Source: Asterias amurensis (lineage: Eukaryota > Echinodermata > Asteroidea > Forcipulatida > Asteriidae). Taken from it: a DNA stretch of 64,000 nucleotides. Positions 32,928-43,402 of the stretch are shown one piece after another; position 1 is the stretch's first letter; every line of letters begins with the position of its first letter. Where the stretch lies: assembly GCF_032118995.1 (NCBI RefSeq), contig NC_092669.1, positions 9,733,501 through 9,797,500 on the forward strand. Reading direction: 5' to 3'. Under the pieces are notes generated by a model. It ran no database searches and had not been told where the DNA came from. It saw only the letters and a list, made by a program, of their open reading frames with translations. The translations under genes and the position numbers were made by a program.

Positions 32928-33597
32928 CTATTTTGTCTCCAAAAAGCTAACTTGACCCCGTGACCCTTCGCTTCAACCCTTTGTTCGAAAGTATTTCAAG
33001 GAGAACAGTGTATTCTTTCGCTATTTTTGTTGGCGTAAAACCTTCCATTGGTGTGAGTGTACTTGAACAATGGACTTAAATAAAGTTGTTCTATACTTTG
33101 TGATAAATTCTCACTTGAAATAATTTATTTGTTTCCTTGTCTTTAAGATCAACGTCTAAAGACATTCATTTCATAATCAAGCTCTTATTATATATTTAAT
33201 GAAATTAACTAAACGAGCTTCACTTATACAAATATCCTTTCATCTTGTCCACAAGCCTCGAGAGATAATAGATTTTGTGTTCAATATTAAAATAAAAGTT
33301 TGCGAATTGTCCCTTCCAAGTTTCCGTCACAAGTCCTCTCGGAGATTCCCACAAGTCCGTAAGCTGATTTGCTTTCATGAAAGTAAAATGGTCTTGGGTT
33401 TTTTGTCGTTAAACGTTTCATCCAAAAATGTTTACTACTTTGAGTAAAACAAAAAGGCAACAACGAGTAATTTAAATTCTGAAGTGGTCCAAACTTTGGG
33501 CTATAAATCTTTGAGTAAAGTCAACGATCGGCTGTTTCTGTTACTTGAGCGTCATTTCTATGTTTTTACTCTAGTGATTTAACAATGTTGGTTGAAT

Positions 33598-34320
33598 TTA
33601 TTTCTCTCCGTAAATACACGTGAAAGGTTTCTTGGACTTAACAAACTGGGTGTGGTCGGCCTCGTAGCGGGTGATTTTGTTGAGTTGACAAATTCGCTCC
33701 CCACTCCCAAAGTGCTGCACGTTGAAGGAACGACATATGGGGTCGTTGAGGCACTCAGTGGCGCAGGCACGGACGTTGCTGGTTGGTATCTCTCGTAAGG
33801 TGTGGCCGGTCAGACACGACGCAAGCAGGCGCCATTGCTTCAACTTGGCCTGTGAATCCACGACTTCCTTGCCTTTGCAGATAACGTGATCGTCACTAGA
33901 GCATGGATAATCACTCCATTTACCATCCCATGGGGGTATTAGCTCAGCACAGTTTTTGCTAGTTCCGCCGTTTGGCCCTTGCAGGGGGTTCCAGTTCCTA
34001 TACCCGCCGTTGTCTGGAGTGCAGTCCCACTGCCCTTCAACCTTTATATCATTGCAATTAATCCAAACATAATCCAAGGTTTTACTCAGTATATAGTTAT
34101 TTTCCTCCAGTGATGAAGGCGCAACCATCTCCCCTCCCATCTCCTGACATTTTGATCTCCCCTCATGCCAAGTCATTAGCGCTTCAAGAAGTTTGTAGCA
34201 AGATCCGCCCCATGACTCCCAGCCGAATGGACACAGCATCTGAGGCTCACACGAATGAGCAGAACTCATACCAATGGTGAAGAGAATCAACAAAACAGAA
34301 GGCAAACAAAACCCTCCCAT
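33598..34320 (-). CDS. Secreted C-type lectin with PAN/apple domain (lectin D)
   Basis: An intact single exon of 240 residues, with signal peptide 1-21, CTLD about 24-152 and PAN/apple about 166-240. It keeps all CTLD cysteines including the extra pair in W-I-N-C-N-D and G-Q-W-D-C. The loop tripeptide is GPN, with W-S-D-Y-P-C downstream. The PAN domain contains C-R-S-F-N and I-C-Q-L-N; one spacer reads C-L-N-D-P where lectin C has C-D-Y-D-P. It ends at I-Y-G-E-K. The protein differs from lectin C mainly around residues 46-54 and in the sugar-binding loop. Its 5' flank pairs with lectin A, while its coding and 3' sequence pair with lectin C. It is likely secreted. Confidence 0.93.
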   Translation of the reverse strand: MGGFCLPSVLLILFTIGMSSAHSCEPQMLCPFGWESWGGSCYKLLEALMTWHEGRSKCQEMGGEMVAPSSLEENNYILSKTLDYVWINCNDIKVEGQWDCTPDNGGYRNWNPLQGPNGGTSKNCAELIPPWDGKWSDYPCSSDDHVICKGKEVVDSQAKLKQWRLLASCLTGHTLREIPTSNVRACATECLNDPICRSFNVQHFGSGERICQLNKITRYEADHTQFVKSKKPFTCIYGEK

Positions 34321-35050
34321 TGTTTCTAGAGAGCCAAGTTGAAGAGCCGAAGTCTCGGAATCTTTTTAATGGTGTGGGGACAAGTCTATAAATTTAACGG
34401 CACTTTGGCACACGTCCACCGATTGGTGACTTAATACGGCAGCCCACAATCACTAACTTTCTCTCAGTTCCCTTAACTTGACACTCAATTTTGCAAACGA
34501 TATCGCTTAAGTTCTTTCTCAGTCAGTGGTTGTTGATTCCTCAGCTACAAAACATCAGAGGGTAGAACTCGGATTGCTCTGATCAGCAAGTTAAGTCAGG
34601 AATATTGCAGTCTGAAATATGGCTTACACTGTGTATCGATGTGTTCATTGAGAACCAATGGAGTTGAATTGTTGTGTCAATCGCTTAAAGGTTAACTAAA
34701 TATGCTGGTTTTCTATTGGACGATTCAGAAGTAGAAACTTCATCTGCAACGAGACCGTCTTTCTTTTTGAGACCAATAAAGTACTTGCTGTATCCGGGAA
34801 CTTAAACTACTACATCATCTCGCCACAACCACAAGTCAGCACTGCCAGCAAACCTCCCTACGTAATGATGCTTGTCTCAACTAATCCACTGAAAACAAAA
34901 TCTGACGAACCATTTCTGGCCAATCAGCGACTGACACAGGTTTTAACCGAGTGTAATTAATTACAGCAATTTAAAGAAAAAGTAAAGGAACAGCTAGGCT
35001 GGCACAGACTTATCAAAAAACACGATTTTAGCTTCAAGAGGTTGAAGGAA
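34321..35050 (-). promoter_or_regulatory. 5' flank of lectin D (outer-pair type)
   Basis: This is the mirror image of 19100-19787: AGAACCAATGGAGTTGAATT, TTCTATTGGACGATTCAGAA and CTACGTAATGATGCTTGTCT. The region probably holds the outer-type promoter; individual sites cannot be named. Confidence 0.4.
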
Positions 35051-35059
35051 GAGTATTAA

Positions 35060-35425
35060 AGGCACTGGACATTATTGGTAAATACTCAAAGTAATTGCTA
35101 GCATAAACGTACTCGGTAACGAGCAATGGAGAGCTTTTGATAGTATAACACATTGTGAGAAACATCTCCCTCTGAAGTAACCAAGCATTTGAGAGTTATT
35201 TCTCACTAAAATATTTGAATCGTTCGAGACCTAAGCTCGAATTTAAACATCTGAAATGAGTATACAACTTGTGAGACAAGGATGTTTTTTCTTCCATTAT
35301 TCTCTCGCAACTTCGACGACCAACTGCTTTCAACTGTTCACAGGTTTGTATTTTGTGCATATTATTTTGAGATACACCAAGTGAGAAGACTTGTCTTTGA
35401 CAATTACCAATAGTGTCCAGTGTCT
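35060..35425. mobile_element. Family P1 TTAA-MITE
   Basis: It is flanked by TTAA at 35056-35059 and 35426-35429, with ends AGGCACTGGACATTATTGG and CCAATAGTGTCCAGTGTCT. It is the mirror partner of 18686-19070. Confidence 0.8.
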
Positions 35426-35822
35426 TTAATGCATGTACATCTTCCAGCATGAGATAAACAATAGACTCCGTTGTGATGCCTGCTTTGGAAAACCTTGGCC
35501 TAGATGTCCATCAGTATGAAGTAATCTGGATTAATTCCCAACCACCAGTAAATAAGAAGAGGCGTACCCAGATTCAAAACACGCTCTTTGCTGCAAGGAA
35601 TCGATGGAAGAGAGAGATGAACAATACTGTTGTGACGCACGCTTTGTGGACAGCCTTGGCCATCAGACGTTCTGGAATAATTTCAAATCAAAAATTAATC
35701 TCCATGGAAAACCATTACGCACCAGCTCTTAGATTCATCTGCCTACTTAATTTTTTAGTCAATGGTATAATCCGCCTTAATTTAAATTCTGACGTATTTT
35801 CTTTATCAAGAACTTTGTTGCC

Positions 35823-35941
35823 ATAGCCGCCCATGACTCCCAGCCGAATGGACACAACATCTTAAACTTGCACGAATGTGCAGAACTCATACCAAGGGTG
35901 ACGGGAATTAACAAAATAGAAGGCAAACACAAACCTTCCCA
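35823..35941 (-). pseudogene. C-type lectin/PAN fragment (N-terminal only)
   Basis: Read on the minus strand it begins ATGGGAAGGTTTGTGTTTGC and encodes a diverged family signal peptide, then the M-L-C-P-F-G-W-E-S-W segment, stopping before the CTLD core. It is the mirror partner of 18169-18312. Confidence 0.78.
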
Positions 35942-36009
35942 TGTTTAAAGAAAGCCAACAGTTTTTTTTAGAATGTATTTTAGTTGTGGATTAACAAGTC
36001 CTATTTAAC

Positions 36010-36470
36010 AGCACTGGCATACCGAAATCTGTGCGAAGCATTCGCGTATGTTGAGCCCGATTCATCTGCCCGAAGTTTCTTGTGTCACAAGAAGAAAAAC
36101 AGCGCGTGCCGATTATTGTGTCACTAAATTTCATCGCATTCCCATGAAGTATGGACCAGCTTTTATAAAAAGGTGATCCGGTTTGGATCAAAAGCCAAGG
36201 CCATCTATCCTACTCGATATTTATATTATACTATGGATATATTATCCGAAACTGTCAAGTTGGGAAAAATTAATAATATTATCATAATATTATCGTGTGA
36301 CAAGTGAGATAAGAAATGACGAACAAGTAATTTGAGTCAACAAATTTATGTTGCATTTAATCACTTTTCATTGTGGGTTAATGAAAGACAAACGGGGACA
36401 ATGTTTTGTATTAGTGGGCCGTAATGAAGTAATATAGGGCGCTGTTAGTGGGGGACGTCCAAAAAGACCT
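36010..36470. other. Intergenic DNA at the palindrome's right edge
   Basis: Homology to the left arm fades near 36010. The rest is AT-rich and no gene or recognised repeat is seen. Confidence 0.4.
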
Positions 36471-36471
36471 T

Positions 36472-36720
36472 GGCCCAATTTTATAGAGCTGCTAAGCACA
36501 ATAATTTGCTTAGCATGACATGTCTTCCTTTGGTAAAAACAGAATTACCAACCAAACTTCCAAATGATTTTCAGGATAAGCAAACAACAGCTAAATACCA
36601 GCAACAAGCAATATGCAACAAACGGAAATTTGGTTAGTATTCCTGTTTTTATCGAGGAAGAAATTTCATGCTAAGCAAGCTTTTGTGCAAATTTGTATGA
36701 AGTTAGGACCTTACCGCAAA
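36472..36720. mobile_element. GGCCCAATTTTATAGAGCTG-family foldback repeat
   Basis: It starts TTGGCCCAATTTTATAGAGC, with TTGCTTAGCATGACA mirrored by ATTTCATGCTAAGCAAGC. It is one of the better-preserved copies of the family. Confidence 0.6.
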
Positions 36721-37000
36721 TACTCGGTATGCGCGTGGAAAGAGGTGCATATAATAAAAGGAGCGTTACAGAATTGGTAAGAAACAAAAAACCATGAAGA
36801 TCGCAGATTTACATTAAACTTACACGGTCTAATGATGATGATAGTTGAAAACATCCCTTTAAATGTTTCTGTCTGAAATGTCATATTTGATTAGAAATAA
36901 ATAATATAACTTCGCGTTTGGAGTTAATCGCTCAGTGAGCGTTTTATTCATTTTTGGCGAGCTGCTTTAGCAGTACGCGAGCCTATGTAATATCGATTTT

Positions 37001-37033
37001 GTCTGTCCGTCTGTCCGTCCGTCCGTCCGTCCG
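37001..37033 (+). repeat. GTCC microsatellite
   Basis: About eight GTCC/GTCT tetranucleotide units in a row. Confidence 0.9.
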
Positions 37034-37139
37034 CACTCCGTTGAAATGTTAAAGTTTTTGGTTTAAGTTGCAGTCTTTGAGTTGAGTTGTTTTTGGTATG
37101 TACAAGCCCAAGTGAGATTGTTATATATACTTGTCAGTC

Positions 37140-37265
37140 ATTTTTTGTAGTTTTAAGCTGTTTTCCAATAATGTTGAAGTTTTTGGAATAAGAAAATGTT
37201 AAAGTTTTTGGAATAAAACAAATGTTAAAGTTTTTGGAATACAAAAAATTGTAAAGTTTTTTTTT
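37140..37265. repeat. Short tandem repeat of a GTTAAAGTTTTTGGAATA unit
   Basis: The word AATGTTAAAGTTTTTGGAAT recurs with spacing of about 20-25 bases four times (about 37170-37260), each slightly diverged. Confidence 0.7.
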
Positions 37266-37389
37266 CAGGCTCAAAGTCAAACATTGACATCTGGATTTTA
37301 AAGAAACAAACTCAAACTTAAAGTTTTGAAATAATTTGTTTAAACAAAAATCAATCTCTCTGTCACTGGTTCCAGTTGAATGAGCTGAA

Positions 37390-37690
37390 ACAATGAAAAA
37401 TATAAAATGATCATAACTCTTGATTGCAACGATGTACTGACTTGAAACATAAGTCAAACATTGCTTCTGTCGTAGAGATACATATGGAAAGATAAAATTC
37501 AAAGAGTGCATCAATGGTTCCAGTTGAATGAGCTGAAACAATAGAAACCTTAAATGGTCATAACTTCTTATTGCAACGATGTACTGACTTGAAACTTAAT
37601 ACATTGCTTCTGTCGTATAGATACATATGAAAAGATAAAATTCAAAGAGTGCATCAATGGTTCCAGTTGAGTGAGCTGAAAAAAATGAAA
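37390..37690. repeat. Tandem duplication, period about 146 bp
   Basis: Two copies of a unit containing TTGCAACGATGTACTGACTT, AGATACATATG and CAATGGTTCCAGTTGA. They start near 37408 and 37554, with further partial copies at 38255-38300 and 38460-38560. Confidence 0.75.
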
Positions 37691-37699
37691 ACCTTAACC

Positions 37700-38600
37700 A
37701 TTTAGCCACTGGACCGCCCAGCCACCTAAAGTGATACACTGTATTATGCGGTAGGAGGAAACCTCGTTACAACTTTTGTTTGTAGAATAAAAAGAAATAT
37801 CAAAATAAAACTAGATAGTCATTAGTAGGTCTACGCATTGGTGAATTCATCTAGTTTTTTATAGATCGTTATTGACTCATCCCTTCACAGTTGACTTGTC
37901 GAAGCTAATGATGATGAATTATCATTTATGGTGATATTGTCGAAAACTAACGCCTTCGCAAATAATCAGCATTGTGCCAGATAAAAGCCTTGAAAAGCTA
38001 ATGATTGTGTCCATTTTGTCGTTATACAAAAATAATCGCCATAAATATTACCGCAGGCGTTTAACGAGGGGAATTATTGCCCCCCCCCCCCCCCTCCCCA
38101 TGAGGACTAGTACAAATATCGCCGAAAGGGTCACAAATTGTGCATTTATTTATAAATAATCAGCCTTGAAAATGTTGAACTATGATTCCAGTAATTTACT
38201 GCAAGAATCTTGAAAAATCATTTCGGCAAACTCGGGCGGTGCAGGGACTAGAGTGTTAAATGGTCATAACTTCTTATTGCACTGATGTACTGAAACTATT
38301 CTTCTGGAAATTAAACATCTGAATACATTTCTCGTGTATACATGTGTATACATGTACCACTGACTAGTTCAATGAATGTGTGTGTGCGTGTGTGTGCACT
38401 GAATTGAACCAATGCATGTGTGGATTTTCTGGCGTCCGATCCAAGGCAACGTGTCCCTTTAAATGGTCATCACTCTTTATTGCAACGATGTACAGATTTA
38501 AAACTTCAATCAAATATTGCTGCTTACATGTAGATAATATGAAAAGATGAAAACCTTAATGGTCTTAACTTCATACTTGTCAATGTCTCCACCCCTGTGA
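37700..38600. other. Intergenic DNA with poly-C and repeat fragments
   Basis: This holds a C run (about 38080-38094), partial copies of the 146-bp tandem unit, and a terminal fragment of MITE family P2 at 38431-38459 (TCCGATCCAAGGCAACGTGT). No gene is supported. Confidence 0.5.
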
Positions 38601-38874
38601 CCATCAGTTGATCAAATGATTGGTTTTTCTGTCAGTCATTGGTTCTTACTGGCGATCGGCAGCTCGCCATGGCAGCTTCGCTGTCTAGTTATTTTAGCAT
38701 CGATGCAATGCAAAATGTGTCATCGTTTTTGTCACTATTCTCCCGTGACCCAGATGGCCGATCAATCTCAAACTTCTACAGGTTTGTCAGTTTATGTATA
38801 TGGTGGATTACAAAAAGTGCTTACACTGCCAGCAAGTTTTGTTAGCAAAAACCAATTATGTAATGTTCCTTTAA

Positions 38875-39190
38875 AGGCAGTGGACATCACTGTTGGTAAT
38901 TACTCAAAATAATTATTAGCATAAAACCTTTCTTGGTAACGAGTAATGGGGAGAGGTTGGTGGTATAAAACATTGTGAGAAACAGCTCCCTCTGAAGTGC
39001 CATAGTTTTGGAGAAAGAAGTAGTTTTCCACGAACAACTTCGTGTGACAAGGGTGTTTTCTTCTTTCATTATTATCTCGCAACTTTGATGACCGATCGAG
39101 CTCAAATTTTCACAGGTATTTTATGCATATGTTGAGATACACCAACTGTGAAGACCAGTCTTTGACAATTACCAATAGTGTCCACTGTCT
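38875..39190. mobile_element. Family P1 TTAA-MITE
   Basis: It is preceded by TTAA (38871-38874), with ends AGGCAGTGGACATCACTG and AATAGTGTCCACTGTCT. It lacks part of the central inverted section. Confidence 0.8.
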
Positions 39191-39299
39191 TTCATTGGCT
39201 ATTGGTAACAAAACAGTTGCTGGCAGTTTTAGCACTTTAAGTAATCCACCACGGATATACTGACAATTTTCAGCTCGATCGGCCCCTATGGTTCACCAG

Positions 39300-39500
39300 A
39301 AAATAGTGAAAACCGATCATGGGGGCCAGCGGCGCTCCGTCTCCCACGAGCGTTACACTCGTCGGAGAGGTGGCTCGTGGGGGCCAGCGGCGCTCCGTCC
39401 CCCACGAGCGTTAAGTGGAGACCCGGTCCGTTGTTAAAGTACAACCGAGGAGGGCTGCGGGGCTCTCGGCCGGCTGCAGTGGGGGCCACACTTTGCATGA
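39300..39500. repeat. GC-rich segment with a direct repeat
   Basis: GGGGGCCAGCGGCGCTCCGT and CCCACGAGCGTTA occur twice, about 56 bases apart (39322 and 39378). It is GC-rich in an AT-rich setting. No coding or RNA gene is recognised. Confidence 0.5.
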
Positions 39501-40092
39501 CAATTAAAAAAACAAAATAATAATAAAAATTTCACTGAGCGACAAAACTCTCAACGGGAAATTTACTCATCAAATTATGACCTCTCAGACAGAAACATTT
39601 CAAGGGATATTTTCTACAACTATATCAGCATCATTATACCGTGTAAGTTTTATGTCTTCGACGATTTTTTTCCCGTACAAATTCTGTGCGAAAATAACCT
39701 TTTTTTTCTACAGGTGCCCTAATTTAACCCCCCAAAACCACGTCTTCCAGGCAGACTTTGGGGATGTGAATTGTGCTACAATAATTTTTGCTTAACAATT
39801 GTTCTTGTATGTTAATTATTTTATTTCATTCACACCATAAAGTTAAACATGAAGGTTTAATTAGAAAAGGTGTAATTTTTGTGAAAAAGGCTTTTAATAT
39901 GGGTGGTTTTTCTCATTGTCTTCTTTCATGAACCACTTCAATAGAGCTGCACACAATAACTAGCTTTGCACAACAAGACTACATGTATGTATGTATTGTC
40001 AGCCAAAGTATCATAAGTACATGTAACATTTGAAACTGGCATCCAGCTAATTTATGCTTAGTAGAACATTTAAAGCAATATTTTCCGGTTAA

Positions 40093-40472
40093 AGGCAGTG
40101 GACACTATTGGTAATTGTCAAAGACTAGCCTTCACAGTTGGTGTATCTCAACATATACATTACATAACAAACCTGTGAAAATTTGAGCTCAATTGGTCAT
40201 CGAAGTTGCAAGATAATAATGAAAGCAAAAAACACCCTTGTCACACGAAGTTTACATGTGCGTTTACATGGTTTATTTCGAGACCTCAATGTCTAAATCT
40301 GAGGTCTCAAAATCAAATTCGTGGAAAATTACTTCTTTCTCAAAAACTATGGCACTTCAGAGAAGCCTTTCTCAAAATGTTTTATACCATCAACCTCTCT
40401 CGATTAATCGTCACCAAGAAAGGTTTTATGCTACTACTTATTTTGAGTAATAACCAATAGTGTCCACTGCCT
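40093..40472. mobile_element. Family P1 TTAA-MITE, full length, with empty sites
   Basis: TTAA at 40089-40092 and 40473-40476, 380 bp, ends AGGCAGTGGACACTATTGG and CCAATAGTGTCCACTGCCT. The equivalent positions beside genes 2 and 3 (about 50265 and 58647, GGTTAAGT) lack it. Confidence 0.88.
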
Positions 40473-40720
40473 TTAAGCGGCTCTTGGGCTCAAATGAGCT
40501 AAAGTAAAACTTGATGTGATGAAGTGTCAGTCATCAAGCTGACTTGTTCTAAAACGTATACATTCATCAAGCTGACTTGTTCTAAAATGTATACATACTA
40601 AATCAGATTTGAGACATTGCAGTGTGAAACGTCTCTTGGGTTACAATGAAAGCATGCTTGCAAGTAAAAAGAAAAAGGAAGAAAATAACAAGATTTTCAA
40701 CAGTTCTTACTGAACTTCTC

Positions 40721-41086
40721 ATTGGTAATTACTCAAAATAATTATAAGCATAAAACCTTTCTTGATTACGAGTAATGGGGAGAGGTTGAAAGTATAAAAC
40801 ATTGTGAGAAACAGCTCCCTCTGAAGTGACCTAGTTTTCGAGAAAGAAGTAATTTTTCACGAATTTGATTTCGTGACCTCAAGTTTAGAACTTGAGTACT
40901 CGAAATCAACCATCTAAACGCCACAACTTCGTGTGTCAAGGGTGTTTTTTCTTTCATTATTATCTCACAACTTCGACGACCACTGGTGCTCAAATTTTCA
41001 CAGATTTGTTATTTCATGCATATGTTGAGATACACCAACTGTGCATTTATCTAGTCTTTGTCAATTACCAAGAGTGTGCACTGCTT
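40721..41086. mobile_element. Family P1 MITE, 5'-truncated
   Basis: It starts at ATTGGTAATTACTCAAAATA, lacking the outermost bases. The right end is diverged (AAGAGTGTGCACTGCTT). Confidence 0.8.
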
Positions 41087-41375
41087 TTAAAAATTACCAT
41101 GGTAATTTGCAAAAAAAATTAAAAAAATAAAAATTACATAAAAAGTGTGAATAATTATTAATGGCTTGTAAATCTGATTTGTATTTATTTTTAACATTAA
41201 TATAACACTTCCCCCTTCATATGTATAATAAAGCGTAAAAATAAAAAGTAATTTAAATTGAATCACCAAGCTGATATTAAATTTTAATATTTATAGGCCT
41301 AATCCTAATAATAATTAATATTGATACAAGGTTTAAAAAGAATCTCAAAATTATTAGAAAATAATATAAGGTAAA

Positions 41376-41427
41376 CCAAGTGAGAAGACCCGTCTGTGAC
41401 AATTACCAATAGTGTTCACTGCCTTTA
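41376..41427. mobile_element. Family P1 MITE end fragment
   Basis: ACCAAGTGAGAAGACCCGTC to AATAGTGTTCACTGCCT, the last 50 bases of the element. Confidence 0.65.
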
Positions 41428-41559
41428 AGAGCATCTTACATGTATCATAAGATGACTTTCATAAATTTTATCAGTGAGGACTCTGTTTTCGTTTAGAAAA
41501 TGTTTTTTTTCACTCCAAAAAATTTCACATTAAAACTGTTTTCTCGCCAGTGTTTCAAT

Positions 41560-41836
41560 TCTGTGCGAGCAAAAATTTCCACAAATATCTCAAACAATGC
41601 TTTCTTTTAAGCGTGGAATAGTTGCTGAATACTTGAAGATTACAATTTTCTCCGGCAAGATGAATTACAGAGCACCGGAAATTTGTTTTCAATAAAATAT
41701 ATTATTCTGGGCAAACAAAATATGGAGCGCTGGAAATCTTTTTTCAAAACTTATATTTTCTACGGCCAGATGATAAAACGGAGCACCGAAAAAAAAAAAG
41801 ACTTTGCCCCAAAATATCACAAACAATTGGTTTCTC
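41560..41836 (-). pseudogene. Decayed zinc fingers after gene 1
   Basis: On the minus strand, degraded finger words follow the stop codon (TTGTTTGAGATATTTGTGGA near 41590, TTTTGGGGCAAAGTC near 41800). The equivalent decayed stretch is longer after genes 2 and 3. It points to an originally longer finger array. Confidence 0.5.
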
Positions 41837-43402
41837 TCAAGTGTGGACACACTTGTGTTTATCAAATTTCTTTTTATATTTCCAGACTTTTCCACAAACA
41901 TCACAAACAAATGGTTTCTCCTCAATGTGAGTTTGTTTATGTTTAGGGAGAGACCACTTATAAGCGAAACATTGTCCACAAATGTCACAACTGAATGGTT
42001 TCTCTCCGGTGTGGACTCTTTGGTGTAAATCTAATGTGCTTTTTTGAGAAAATGCTTTTCCACAAATGTCACAAGCAAATGGTTTCTCTCCAGTGTGTAC
42101 TCTCCGATGACAAACTAGATTGACTTTTTGAGAAAATCCTTTTCCACAAATGTCACAAATGAATGATTTCTCTCCAGTGTGGACACTTTGGTGTCTACTC
42201 AGGCTTCTTCCATCAGCAAATGCTTTTCCACAAGTGTCACAAACAAACGGTTTCTCACCAGTGTGTACTCTGAGGTGGCGCTCTAAACAGTTTTTATGAG
42301 AAAATGCCTTTCCACAAATGTCACAAACAAATGGTTTCTCTCCAGTGTGGACTCTCTGGTGAGAGATTAGATGAATATTTTGAAAAAAATCTTTTCCGCA
42401 AGTGTCACAATAAAATGATTTCTTTACAGAGTGGAACTGTTTGTGTCTGCCAAATTTCTTTTTAGATTTAAAGAGTTTTCCACAAATATCACAAATGAAT
42501 GGTTTCTCCTCAATGTGAGTTTTCTCATCGATGTGAGTTTGGTGATGGTTAGAGAGAGCGTACTTATGGGCAAAACACTTTCCACAAATATCACAAGCAA
42601 ATGCTTTCTCTCCAGAGTGTACCTTCTGGTGACGATTTAGCGGACCTTTTTTAGAGAATGCTTTTCCACAAGTGTCGCAAAGAAATGGTTTCTCTTCAGT
42701 GTGGACACGCTGATGGGTGATCAGGCTAGGCTCACTGAAGAAACCTTTATCACAAATGTCACAAACAAATACAATTAGTTTCTCTCCAGTGTGGATACGT
42801 TGATGGTCAGTCAGGTGGAGTTTTTGTCTGAAGGCTTCTCCACATCTTTCACAAGGATACGGTTTCTCTAACTCTTCAGTGTGGATACAGTCGTGGATGG
42901 TCAAGCAATGCTTTTGTGAGAAGGCTTTTCCACAAATGTCACAAACAAATGGTTTCTCTTCAGTGTGGACTTGCTGATGGGTGATCAGGCTAGGCTCACC
43001 GAAGAAACCTTTTCCACAAATGTCACAGAGAACCGGTTTCACCTCAGTGTGAATTAGGTGATGGTCATTAAGAGCCCCCTGATTAGTAAAACGCTCTCCA
43101 CAAATGACACAAGTAAATGGTTTCTCTCCAGCGTGGACTTGCTGATGGGTGATCAGGCTAGGCTGACTGGCGAAACCTTTTCCACAAATGTCACAGAGAA
43201 CCGGTTTCACCTCAGTGTGAATTAGGTGATGGTCATTAAGAGCCCCCTGATTAGTAAAACGCTCTCCACAAATGACACAAGTAAATGGTTTCTCTCCAGT
43301 GTGGACTGGTTGATTGTTGGTCAGTTGGAGATCTTGTGGGAAAGTTTTTGCCCCAATATCACAATGAAATGGTTCTTTGTTCTGTGTCTTTTCAGAATTC
43401 AT
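41837..43402 (-). CDS. C2H2 zinc-finger protein, 17 fingers (gene 1)
   Basis: A single open exon of 521 residues. After a 12-residue leader comes a degenerate finger (about 13-40, F-H-C-D-I-G-A-K-T-F, only one cysteine), then 17 C2H2 fingers of 28 residues (C-x2-C-x12-H-x3-H) joined by T-G-E-K-P-type linkers. There is no KRAB, SCAN, ZAD or BTB domain. Fingers 1 and 3 are near-identical (CVICGERFTNQGALNDHHLI), and their following fingers match too, showing an internal two-finger duplication. Two linkers are lengthened, one after finger 6 (E-K-L-I-V-F) and one after finger 9 (a duplicated I-D-E-K-T-H). It is probably a nuclear sequence-specific DNA-binding protein; target unknown. The start follows TTATTACCAAT, identical in all three genes. 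The protein ends in V-W-K-Y-K-K-K-F-D-K-H-K-C-V-H-T. Confidence 0.93.
   Translation of the reverse strand: MNSEKTQNKEPFHCDIGAKTFPQDLQLTNNQPVHTGEKPFTCVICGERFTNQGALNDHHLIHTEVKPVLCDICGKGFASQPSLITHQQVHAGEKPFTCVICGERFTNQGALNDHHLIHTEVKPVLCDICGKGFFGEPSLITHQQVHTEEKPFVCDICGKAFSQKHCLTIHDCIHTEELEKPYPCERCGEAFRQKLHLTDHQRIHTGEKLIVFVCDICDKGFFSEPSLITHQRVHTEEKPFLCDTCGKAFSKKGPLNRHQKVHSGEKAFACDICGKCFAHKYALSNHHQTHIDEKTHIEEKPFICDICGKLFKSKKKFGRHKQFHSVKKSFYCDTCGKDFFQNIHLISHQRVHTGEKPFVCDICGKAFSHKNCLERHLRVHTGEKPFVCDTCGKAFADGRSLSRHQSVHTGEKSFICDICGKGFSQKVNLVCHRRVHTGEKPFACDICGKAFSQKSTLDLHQRVHTGEKPFSCDICGQCFAYKWSLPKHKQTHIEEKPFVCDVCGKVWKYKKKFDKHKCVHT

Larger units (their letters stand above)
18080..36010. repeat. About 18-kb imperfect palindrome (inverted duplication) carrying the lectin cluster
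   Basis: Matching segments run in opposite orientation in mirrored order. They pair as follows: 18100-18312 with 35823-35990; 18590-18685 with 35430-35560; 19100-19790 with 34320-35000; 20640-21420 with 32580-33480; 22010-22095 with 30730-30835; 22500-22760 with 30480-30720; 22860-22940 with 30290-30385; 23340-24340 with 29050-29800. The innermost part (about 25.9-27.4 kb) is not mirrored and is filled with GGGTGCGTTCG elements. The arms have diverged and carry private insertions, so the event is not recent. Each arm holds two full lectin loci and one fragment. Confidence 0.88.
39600..41830 (-). repeat. 3' part of zinc-finger unit 1, with repeats
   Basis: Words such as CGTCTTCCAGGCAGACTTTG, AACATGAAGGTTTAAT and the TTAGCAG repeat match the DNA 3' of zinc-finger genes 2 (49680-50340) and 3 (56330-58720) in the same order. 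The duplicated unit therefore extends well past the gene. MITEs are listed separately. An AT-rich block at 41087-41330 recurs at 45382-45650 and inverted at 48000-48260. Confidence 0.65.
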
